Below are positions 49,297 through 59,160 of a DNA stretch of 64,000 bases, piece after piece. A program made the position numbers and the translations under genes. The notes below the pieces were generated by a model. That model was not told the origin of the DNA. It saw only the letters and a list, made by a program, of their open reading frames with translations, and did not search any database. Origin of the DNA: Rhabditophanes sp. KR3021 (lineage: Eukaryota > Nematoda > Chromadorea > Rhabditida > Alloionematidae); contig CAUJLY010000003.1 of assembly GCA_963281155.1 (NCBI GenBank), positions 2,232,001 through 2,296,000 on the forward strand, in the 5' to 3' direction. How positions within the stretch are numbered: position 1 is the first letter of the stretch; each line of letters starts with the position of its first letter.

Positions 49297-49918
49297 ATTA
49301 ATTTATAGTTTCTTATCTGTTTGTATTTGTACAAATTTGCTGATTTAACCTCTATTTATAATATTTTATGAAACAAACTTATGTTGCAGCATATATGTCG
49401 TAGATTTAAAAAAATTGAAAATATCAAAATTATTTGTCCTATATTGCTCATACTAATTTTTATTATTAAAGATTTTGTAAACCACTTGTATCTATATTTA
49501 TGTTTAATTGTTGGGAAAGAGCTGAAAGCTCCTCCTTCCAAAGTGAGTCTAGACAAATAAGGCAATACTTTTATTTAAACAAGTAAATTCAGACTGATTT
49601 TGTTACCAAAATCAAAGCATAATAAATGAAAACAATAAAGGATCATTTAAATATAATTAAATTTTAATAAATAAATTTACACTAATAATCAAATTATCCA
49701 AGCCATACAACATTAACAGATGTGAAAGAGCAGCTTTTAATGGTTAATATCGATAAACCTTTTATGGCTTGTACTATATGCAATAAACCAACCAAATTTC
49801 CCGACTTGATAAATTTGGAAAGACGTATCGTGCTAAGTTTAAAAATTATCCATAACTTTTACACGATATACTGGACATTTAATCATTCTTTATTTGGTAA
49901 AAATATTTATTCGTTATA
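49297..49918. other. intergenic, upstream of the RS-cyclophilin
   Basis: About 620 bp, AT-rich. A plus frame at 49722-49919 contains a CTIC segment (FMACTICNKPTKFPDL) but has no splice sites linking it to the next gene and no recognised family. The cyclophilin promoter is expected here. Confidence 0.45.
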
Positions 49919-52873
49919 ATGAATGACTCTTCAGTAATTCTGTTTGTTGACGTCGATGTCGAGCATACTTCTTATCCGTTATTATTTAATTATGGTGGAA
50001 ACAGTGATGACATTTGTTGTACAAATTTCAAGGATATGTTGCTAGGAAAACTGGATCCTGATCAATTTCCGGGTTTTGTTTCTGATTCGAATGGGTTTGT
50101 CAATAGAATTGATAAGAAAAACGGTTTAATTGTAAGTTCTATTCCTTCTATATTTTTATAAATAATACTTAGTTCGGCCAAATGCATTGCCAAGATGAAG
50201 AGATCTTTGAAGCTTTATTCAATCAAATCAAGCAGGAAGCTGGAAACATTGCCTATGCTAAATTTTGTCTCGCATTAAAGAGGTACAAAGATGACAATAA
50301 GTTTGGAGTTTATTGGCAAATTTTGTTTACAAGCGATTGTATAAATAATGACTATGTAATCATTGGAAAGTTATTCAAAGGGGAAGATGCAATTAATTTT
50401 TTCCGTACTTTTGAGACTAATGATAATGATGAACCCATTAAAAAGATAGAATTTACCGATGTTCTGATTAAATCCAAAAAGGGAAATGAAGCACAAAAGG
50501 AAGTACCTGAGAAAGCGGAAGAAAGCTCAGAAGATGAGGGTTTAATTGAAGAAGATTCTCCTGAAACAGTAGAAGTTAAAAGCCCTCAAGAAGTTGTAAA
50601 AGAAAAGCCCAAAATTTTCTGTACAGTAAAGTCTGGAGATGTTCCAGATGGGCCTGAAGAAGCTCGTGCATTAAAAAGATGGGCAAAAGCACCAAGAAAT
50701 ACTGGCTATTTGAAGGATGCTGAAGAAATAGTGAGACGTGGACCCGAAGGAACCAAAGTTAGAGGAAGAGCTCAAGCACAGTACACAAAGACTAATAGCA
50801 AAACAGTTTACCGCAAAGATGTGATTCCATCCTACATATCACAGGCAACCAGAAGATTGAGAAAAGTTACTGAACTAAAAGAAAGTGACAAAAATGAGCT
50901 AAGAGAAGAAATTATAGCAAATGATCGAAGACGTGTACAAGAAAAGTACGATCAAATCGAATTGGACAACAAAGTTCAACGTTTATCTACCGTGAATGCT
51001 TCGAATAAAAGAAAAAACCTTCCTGGATCTGTTAGTCGCTCACCTTCGCCAGCAAAGAGATCCAAAAGAACTGTAACGACAAGTAGATCATCTTCGCCTA
51101 TTAGAAGATCCGACAGAACTACAACGGCCAGTAGATCACGCTCTCCTGTCAAAAGATCCGAAAGCAGGGAGAGTAGATCACCATCGCCTGTAAGAAAATC
51201 CAAAAGAACCCTAACAGTTAGTAGATCACGCTCTCCTGTTAAGCGATCCAAAAGGAAAGAGAGTAGATCACCATCCCCTGTTAGAAAATCCAAAAGAAAA
51301 GAGAGTAGATCACCATCGTCTGAAAGAAGATCCAAAAGAACTATACCAGTCAGCAGATCTCGTTCTCCCATTAAAAGATCTAAAAGAAAAAACTCCATCA
51401 GTCGATCCCCTGCTAAGAAATCTACCAAAAAGTCTCGTTCGCCAGTTAGATATTTGCAAGGAAAATCAGGTAGAAAAAGCCGTTCAAAATCACCTATACT
51501 AAGATCTGAAAAATCAAAAGCATCTCCTGCACGTACAAAAGGTAATTTTATTTACGAACTTTGCACTTTAGAACACAAGCTAGTGTAAATCATGCAATTA
51601 TGCATACTGGAATTGAATTGACGAGCTACCACGTCATCGAACCTTTGTATTCGGCATAAGACTCATGTTCTGTACATTGCTTAAGTTACTTTTCATTATT
51701 TGCCAGTTACTGTTAGCTCACGTCTAAATACACATTTTTACTCACCTTTGTTTTGCCAAAAATGATGTGCGTTCAATAACTTTAAACGCATACTTCATTT
51801 TGATGGCTAACAAATATTGTAAATTAATTCTTTTTATTCTAGGAAGGAAATCTGAAAGTGGAAACACGGATAGAATGTTATCGTGTTCAAGTGAGAACTA
51901 TGGTCACGAAGACGATGTAAAGCCTGCAACGGAAGATCGTAGCAAGAAGGCACTTCTCAAAAGAATGCATCACATGATCTTCTCTCGGTTGAAAAGATCA
52001 AGATCTAGAGACGATGGTGATGTTTCAAGTAGCCCAGCTCAAGAAAGGAATAACTACTCTAGAAAATCCAATGATAGCAGAAGTCGTTCAATATCTCCTG
52101 CCAGGAAAAGAAAGCTACGCAACAGCCGTTCGATTTCTCCAGTTGCTAATCGTAGCAATCCACGATCTCCCGTTCGTGAGGGAAGAGGCAGACGCGCCAG
52201 CTACATATCACCGGCTAAAACTGAAAAGACTTCCCGCAACACTGGGTTTTCAAGGGGTAACAATGATCGGAATAGGTCACCGATTCGGGAAAAGGGGCTT
52301 AAAAGATGTAGATCCCCAGTTCGTGGTCGAAAGGATTCTAGGTCTCCTGTGCGTGGACGATATGATTCTAGGTCTCCTGTGCGTCGTGGATATGATTCTA
52401 GATCGCCAAAAAAGATTAAGTACTCAAGGTCATCAGTTAAAGAAGGTAAAAAATATGATTCGCGCCCACCAGTTAGAGAAAGAGGTGGAAAATCTTCTTC
52501 TAGATCGCCACAGCCAAGACAGAATCGCTCTCCACCGCCAAATGGTAGATCAGGACACTTTGATTCAAACAAAAAAGATGGTAATAGACGAACTGTCTAC
52601 TCACCAAAACGAGCCTTCAATCGTCCAAGCACATCTTCTCATGCTAGAAACAGTTATTCACCACCTGGTAGAAAATTACCTAATCTCCCAAAAAACTCTG
52701 CTAACTTAATTGAATCTTCAGTTCCAATGCGACCATTTGGAAAAGCATTTGTTCAATCACAAGATGGCAAAGGATCCGGCAAAAGTCCAAAAAGATCTCC
52801 TGCAAAATCTTCATATGGGGCCAAAAAAAGAGTTTCGACTCCAAGTCCCGACTTTAGGAATTCCCATCATTAA
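49919..52873 (+). CDS. RS-rich cyclophilin-like protein (NKTR/PPIG type)
   Basis: Exons 49919-50131, 50173-51541 and 51843-52873 (870 aa; phases close). Large cyclophilins with RS tails sit in nuclear speckles and bind the phosphorylated RNA polymerase II tail or spliceosome. N-terminal domain (1-165): VILFVDVDVEH, YGGNSDDICCTNFKDML (counterpart of the ENFRALC helix), FGVYWQILFTSD, NDYVIIGKLFKGEDAINFF and the closing IKKIEFTDV. The loop that normally holds the FHRVI arginine and the QGGDF motif is replaced by LDPDQFPGFVSDSNGF, so isomerase activity is doubtful. Next come an acidic linker, RRGPEGTKVRGRAQAQY (like the NKTR/PPIG segment K-I-K-G-R-G..RY) and an extended RS domain with dozens of R-S-x-S-P-V-[R/K] units. 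A shorter form stops at 51586-51588 if intron 2 is retained. The family is fairly sure; the orthologue is not. Confidence 0.75.
51019..51500 (+). repeat. RS-domain repeat array
   Basis: About a dozen degenerate units of the type S-R-S-x-S-P-[V/I]-[K/R]-[R/K]-S-K-R, each 36-51 bp long, encode the first RS block. Units around 51150-51310 are almost identical at DNA level. A second array with the unit RSPVRGR..DSR lies at 52300-52420. The DNA repetition probably drives length variation and makes short-read assembly risky here. Confidence 0.8.
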
Positions 52874-53343
52874 ATATTTTTAATTATAATAACGCCAGTT
52901 GGTAATCGGACATCCTTTTCTTATAATTATTTCATTTTTTTTCTTATAAATTTTGCGTCAAATAAATCATGCTATTTAAATGTAATGTCCTACAAAATAT
53001 TAAAATAACACATACACAAGACAATGGACAATGCCTTTATTTAGATGATCAAATGTAAACATTATTTAAGAAGTAGTAGAGTGCAACGAATTATCTTCCG
53101 AATGTGATTTATTGAAAAACATGTAAGTAAAATATGGATCAAACTATGAAATTTCATGCAAATAAATAGAAATAAACAAAAATTATATGATGGTTTTATT
53201 ATCCTGAAACCAAACTAATATTATCTTAATTAAATCATTAACACATCTATGCAACATTTCTACATAATGTTTGCATTAGCTTTTTGCAAATAGTGTTTAG
53301 AATTATACATGAATGTCTTAGACTTTATTAATCAACACAAATT
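52874..53343. other. intergenic between convergent genes
   Basis: About 470 bp of very AT-rich DNA between the stops of the RS-cyclophilin (plus) and MPPB (minus). It holds both 3' UTRs, with AATAAAT at about 52960 as a likely polyadenylation signal for the cyclophilin. Nothing else seen. Confidence 0.55.
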
Positions 53344-55569
53344 TTATAACTTTAGTTTATCTTCAATATATTCCGCACTAGGCCAATCATTTTGAGCGCC
53401 AATAATTGTAACAGCAACTTTCTGGTTCATAAAATACTTTTTCGCCAATTCCCTTATCGTTTCAGTCGTAACAGCATTGATACGAGCTTCAATCTCCGCA
53501 AGAGGCACTCTACGTCCATAACACAAAATTTGTCTTCCGATATCTTCACAGATTGGAGTAGTTCCATCGAGTGTCATGGCAGTATTAGCTAGAAGCGATA
53601 TTTTTGTTTGTTCCAATGATTCTTCATCATCAAAAACTGTCAATGATTTCCATTCATCGAGAATGGCATCACAGAACATCTTAGCATCCTTGGCCATTAT
53701 TTCAAAGTAAACTCCAGTCAATCCTGTATCATTAAAATTTAGATATTTTATTTTCTTTACTGATTTTGTATTTAGCATCAAATTTAAAGAAACTGCGTAC
53801 TAACAGTTCTTTAAGACTTCCTACTTTAAAATGTGAATGTTAGCTACAAGCAATTTACGTGTATATTAAAGTCAAATTCAACGTAATTAATCATTTTTAT
53901 TAAGTTTATTGTCTATCATCGCCTCAGTTGATGTTTTATTATTCTAAACGGAAGAAGAGGGCAATTCTACTAAAATCAAGATAGCCTTTTTTAAAGTCTC
54001 AGAAGAAGAGGCTGGCCGTATGGAATTCATTTTTCACTATAAAGGCAGTTTTGGTAGTTCAAAGCCTATCTTAGAAATCAAACCTGGAATTTTATAAATA
54101 ACCTTTATTACACCCTCAATGTAAAGGAAAGATTCACAAATTCTTCTGTTGGGATTTTGATGTCTGTGAAAGGGAAATTAACTCCAATACCTACTGATGA
54201 TGGTAGTGTGAAAGTTAAAGCTTAAATTGAATTAATTAAAATGGCCAACGCCATCAGCTGAGGAAGCGATGGATATTTACGTTGAATTTATAGACAACTC
54301 AGAAGCTGCTAAACTAACTCTGAACAGTTTTTCAGAATGTGGGCATAAAGAATATATTATGAAGTGTCAATATCTCTACTTTGGTTAAATAAATTGCTGC
54401 TTTTTCGTATATTGTAATTGATCTTTAATAATAAACTTTTTAATTTTGTTCCTAATTTACCTAAAATGAAAAAATTAGTTAAGATAACCAAAGAGACGAG
54501 TACCCGTATCAACATAGTTCGTACTGAAAGCCATAAAGTTTTCAACGCCATTTTCTTGAGGTAATCTTCTGGCCAATCTTGATGGAGCTCCAATGCCTGA
54601 GGCTTGTGTACGGTTCCATGTTCCTACAAGCATATGAGCAATCATCATTGCCAAATTATCAGCATCAGTCCAACTAGTTCCTTCAACACATAAAGTACCA
54701 TGAACTGTTGGCATATTATTGTTAACAATGATTTGATTACAACCTTTAAATACCCCAGGCTCATAAATTACTTCCTTAAGATCGTCTCTGTTGACTTTAT
54801 CAAAATACTTCTTTGCTAATTCAACTAACTTATTATGATCTACGCCACCTGCTCCTGCCAAAACCATTCTTGGTCCTTGGTAATAATCTTGGACATATTT
54901 GTTTAAGTCAGCACGAGAAATTGTTTTGATATTTTCGATGCTACCCAAAATCGTTTTAGCTAAAGGTGAATCTTTATAGGCTTCTGCGTGTAATCTGTCA
55001 AACAAAACTTCCTTAATCGTTTGTTCGATTTCTTCATATTCTCTCAGAATAACATCTCTTTCAATCTTGATTTCTCTTTCTCTGTATTGACTATTAAGAA
55101 GAATGTCTGCTAAGATTTCGACGGCTAAAAAAATAGTTATGAACTTATCAAAATATAAATTACCTCTCTCGATATGGTCTGAAGGGCATTTGGCATAATA
55201 AACAGTTTGTTCTCTCGAAGTATAAGCATTCAACAAAATTCCATTGCTTTCAACTTCTAATTCAAGCTCGAATTGGTTTCTTTTATTAGTTCCCTTGAAA
55301 GCCATATGTTCAGAAAAATGAGCCACTCCATTATTCTTGTCATTTTCAAATCTACTTCCAGCATTTACCCAAACTCCAATTGTAGCTGTTGGAAAATGAC
55401 TATCCTCCGTAGCAATTCTAAATCCAGATGCCAGCGTTGTGATTTTAGTTTCAGGAATTATCCAGTCTTTAGATAAAGTAGTAGCCGCACTACTTTGAAG
55501 TTGTCTGGCAGCTTTACTTACACAATTGGTAGGTCCAAATAAGGCTTTCGTTAACAAATTAAACCGCAT
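53344..55569 (-). CDS. mppb-1: mitochondrial processing peptidase beta subunit
   Basis: MPP-beta is the zinc-bearing catalytic subunit that, with MPP-alpha, removes targeting presequences in the mitochondrial matrix. Exons: 55164-55569, 54504-55124, 53344-53723 (468 aa; phases close; introns of 39 and 780 nt). The ATG at 55569 begins a basic, hydroxylated presequence (MRFNLLTKALFGP). The inverted zincin motif is HFSEH (in AHFSEHMAFKGT), with the distal ligand region REYEEIEQ. Other signatures: NAYTSREQTVYYAKC, RAVEILADILLNS, TILGSIENIK, YYQGPRMVLAGAGGVDH and STPICEDIGRQ-like TTPICEDIGRQILCYGRR. Intact zinc ligands argue for MPP-beta over the inactive complex III core proteins. The large second intron contains antisense coding-like sequence. 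The gene is divergent from METTL13 across 135 bp. Confidence 0.93.
53948..54360 (+). pseudogene. antisense protein-like remnant in mppb intron 2
   Basis: Opposite to MPPB, inside its 780-nt intron, three consecutive coding-like pieces occur: KIKIAFFKVSEEEAGRMEF and GSFGSSKPILEIKPGIL to a TAA at 54095-54097; then NNLYYTLNVKERFTNSSVG and VKGKLTPIPTDDGSVKVKA to a stop near 54224; then SAEEAMDIYVEFIDNSEAAK and SFSECGHKEYIM up to about 54360. Charged composition and codon pattern look like real protein, but stops and frame changes break it. I do not recognise the family. Confidence 0.4.
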
Positions 55570-55704
55570 TTCAAAATAAATGCTAAAGCAATTTTGTAGT
55601 CTTGCTAATACACTAACTACCAATCATTTATAGTAATCGTTCTAGGAACCCAGTTCAAATTTAAATTCGAATTTCTACACTGCATTAAATTTAATTTATT
55701 TGAA
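55570..55704. promoter_or_regulatory. divergent promoter of mppb and METTL13
   Basis: Only 135 bp separate the two start codons, which point away from each other. No TATA box at a useful distance was seen. A shared bidirectional core promoter is the simplest reading. Both genes are housekeeping functions. Confidence 0.65.
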
Positions 55705-58700
55705 ATGAATATCTTGCCTACGGATACGAAGCAATTTGCCGATAAGGATTATTGGGAAAAATTCTTCAAGAATAGGGACAAACCTTTTGAATGGTAATTT
55801 TTTGAATTTAATAGATTAAATAGCTAAAATATCAGGTATGGAAAGTATGAGGATGTAGCTGGGATAATTGAGCATTATATGAAGGTTAATGACAAGATTT
55901 TCCAAATAGGTTGCGGTAGTTCTGAATTGGCTGAAAATGTAAATTTGTATAAACAATAGCTCTTTTAATTACGAATTTGTTAGCTTTACGACAATGGATT
56001 TAGAAACGTCGAAAGTATCGATACTAATACAGCCGTAATTCGCGACCAATCCAGAAAGAATGTGTTAACTAGACCCGAATTGTCCTTTAAAGTCGAATCC
56101 GCAACTAAGGTCCCGAATCCCGATCAAAGTATCAACATTGTCATTGACAAAGGTACCTTGGATGCTTTGTATCCAAATGACTTTGACGATTCTCACGTGC
56201 AAATGGTTGAATCGATGTTTAATGAAGTTAAGCGCATCTTAACTGTTAATGGAAGGTACCTCGTAATCTCATTATTACAAAACCATATCCTCGAGAAGAT
56301 TGTTTCCTTCTTCCGCTTTACAAACCAGTACTCAATAAGAGTTCATTGTTGTGACGGAGATGTTTCGGAATTTCCCATGCCACTATTCGTCGTTGTCATT
56401 ACCAAGTTCAAAGTTTCTATGCCAATGGTTCTCCCAATTGAGTACATGCAGAATAATCCAATCAAGGTAGTCAAGAAGATACCTGAGCTGGGTGAATTAA
56501 TAGACATTATGGCTGGCGAAAGAGAATTTAATATGTTTGCTGCTCTTAAGACAAAGAATTTTAATGAACCAGCGTGCATGGATATTTGCAAACTCGACGG
56601 AACACTTCGCTATAAAATGTGGATTATTAATAATCCTCCTCAAACCGGCCAAGAGCCTTCAATGCTTTTGTTTTTAGTTCCTGATGGAGAGGAAAATTCA
56701 TTCCTGTATTCGACAAATAAGGGTAAAAGAAATATTTATTAAAAGTCATGTAAATAAGTTAAAAAATATAGTTAAAAAGCAATAAATCAGAGATTTATGA
56801 AATGTTCTGAGAGCTATTTTACTCATTTTATTGACAATTGAGGGCTTCTTGAGATACATGATTAAGTTTGATTTTCCTGAGGCATCAATATTAGTTAATG
56901 GTTTTTGTAGAAAGATAATGGCCAATGTTTCATTACCGCACAAGTCATCGAGGTAATCAGCTAAGTTGATGAGAGAAAGAAAAACCACTTTATCGTCGAA
57001 AGGACAAATGTGTGTAACTTAACTTCACCCTTAATTTCGTGTTTTTTTATCCAAAATACTCATCACCATATCGGAGAAATCTTTGTTGGTTGCTAGCTCA
57101 TGGAGAATTTTGTTTTTAATTGAGCCTTACCTTCCATGGTTCCGTATTTTCGTGTTGCATCCGGGGATGTGTCACTAACAAATTGCAATTCTGAATTATG
57201 CAATAGTTCCAAAAAATCTTGTTATTTCTAATATACTTTGATTTATATGTTCTCTTGGTAAACTAGTATTGCAAGCAACCATTGACAAAATGTCTTAACG
57301 ACCCAGCTTTGTAAAATAATCCTTATCAACTTCTTCTATTCACCACCTACTTCCTTCTTCAACAACATTAATCCATGCAGTTGAGGTAACATTTCGTTAA
57401 CAACACATCGAAAAGTCACTTCATTACGATACTTCAAGATTAAACCAAAGTGTTTACGGAAAGGTAAATCAGCATACTTAGAATCTTTGTTAATACTTCT
57501 GTTACAATTTCGAATTGATCTATAACTTTCCGTAAAGTTCATTGATTCGCCCTATATTAATTCCCAATATTCCTTTCAAAATATTCCTATCTCTGCCATA
57601 CTTTTTTGTATTTCTCCACTACAATATTGAACTCTTCTTCAGTAGAAATAAATGTTCTTATTTCACCAGTTCAGAGTTGGAACATCTTCTGACTTAAGAC
57701 AGTATATTTACTTAAACATTTTGAATATTGATGAAATTAAGTTGATTAACAACCACCTTGATTGTCTTCTTGATTATTTGTTGTGTCTATTCATAGACTA
57801 GAAGTTCCGTCCAGATTGGCTATCTTTCTTGAACCATCGTTTGGACCCTCTCTAGCACGCTTCATTTTAAGCCGACAATCTAATTACGATGATGTAATCA
57901 ATGCCATTAAACATAGTATTTTTTCCAAAAAATGTTCAAAACTTTTAGACAAATTTTCAAAAACTGCTTACTAAAATACATTATATTCAAATTTATCCAA
58001 TTATTTGTTTATTCAACTAATAGGCAGGGAAATTATTAGATCCAATTGCAATGTTTCGAGATTGTTGATGCTTTATAAAGTTAAAGGACAAGAGTATGGG
58101 GATTGTGATGAAATCAATGCCGAAGTTAGGAATTTCGTAATGCGGCTGTGTCCACCTAATTTGAGAAATGGGAAAATCGCTTTTACTACCTCAAGAAAAT
58201 CGACGGAGGTTGTTAAAATTGTTGACCAAGGGTACAATGATATTACAGGAGCTTGGAGAGTTGCTGATATCAAAGACTCTGATGATATGACTAGACAATT
58301 AATTTTCGACGTCTGCCCAAATTTGATCCAAACCGAAGTTAATTTGGTCAAGAAAAAAGGCAAATTTAGTGTGGATGTGTCCGTCCTTAATTCTCAATAT
58401 CACTATGCCTTTGTTGCAGGATTGGCCTTCGTAGATAATCAATTTTTGAAGAACAGGGAATCAGTAAAATTGAGACTTGGAGTTCTTGGTGTTGGTGGCG
58501 GTGTTCTTTGCACATTTCTTCACAACTTCTTCCCAACTTCCACTATTGTCGGAGTGGATTTGGATAGAACTGTTGTTGATATTGGACACAAACATTTCAA
58601 ACTTCCAAGTTCTGATCGTATGAAGATTTTCATTGAGGATGCAATTGATTTCGTTGACAGAGAAGCCACTGAAGCAATCAACAAGTACGATGCTATTTAC

Positions 58701-59057
58701 ATTGATATTGCTGGAGCCATTTCTGATGCTGAAATAAATTGCCCTCCCATTTGTTTTTTGGACAAAGAATTTTTGGGTAAAATTAAAAAAATTCTCACAG
58801 ACAAAGGAGTTTTATGCATCAACGTAGTTAGTCGTGACAATGAAATGCATGCCAATCTGCAGTCAAAGATTCAAGAAGTCTTCTCGAAAATGTATCAGAC
58901 CGTTTCTGAAAATGATGTAAATCAAGTCATTATTTGTCCAATGAGTTCAATTTATATTTCTCAAACAAAAATACCTACCCTTCCACAAGTCAATGCCACG
59001 CAAGAAGCTGAATTGTCAATTTTAAGGGAATTGAATAATTTTACAAATCTAACTTAA
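55705..59057 (+). CDS. mettl-13: METTL13, eEF1A lysine and N-terminal methyltransferase
   Basis: METTL13 (EFMT7) has two methyltransferase domains: the N-terminal one dimethylates eEF1A Lys55 and the C-terminal one trimethylates the eEF1A N-terminus. Exons: 55705-55793, 55836-55938, 55984-56722, 58024-59057 (654 aa; phases close; the human protein is about 700 aa). N-terminal domain: NILPTDTKQFADKDYWEKFF, SAM motif I IFQIGCGSSELAE, then DKGTLDALYPND and the long shared segment YKMWIINNPPQ...EPSMLLFLVPDGE. C-terminal domain: motif I LGVLGVGGGVLCTFLHNFFP, acidic VGVDLDRTVVDIGHKHF, YDAIYIDIAG and GVLCINVVSRDNEM. The 1301-nt third intron is far larger than the others and holds antisense remnants. 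Divergent from mppb and convergent with the LRR-like gene 103 bp downstream. Confidence 0.93.
56746..57542 (-). pseudogene. antisense multi-frame remnant in METTL13 intron 3
   Basis: Opposite to METTL13, coding-like sequence runs from an ATG at 57542 (MNFTESYRSIRNCNRS, RNEVTFRCVVNEMLPQLHG) and changes frame after 57350. It continues as EEVDKDYFTKLGR, DILSMVACNTSLPREHINQS and, in another frame, LQFVSDTSPDATRKYGTMEG ending on a GTAAGG donor. Then come KNKILHELATNKDFSDMV and finally FLSLINLADYLDDLCGNE, NIDASGKSNLIMYLKKPS to a stop near 56746. At least four frame changes or stops. Amphipathic helical character; no family recognised. A separate plus frame at 57783-57974 (DDVINAIKHSIFSKKC) lies in the same intron and is also unassigned. 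Confidence 0.45.
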
Positions 59058-59160
59058 TTATTATTTTATGTTAAATGCTGCTTTAATAAGAAAATAAATT
59101 GTTGATTTAAAAACGTTTTTATACTGTTTAATTAAATAAAATAAATGAAACATATCACAA

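Noticed and set aside
52201..52572. 123-codon minus frame opposite the RS domain
   Set aside because: It is the reverse shadow of the repetitive RS-coding sequence; the same holds for 50976-51428 on the minus strand.
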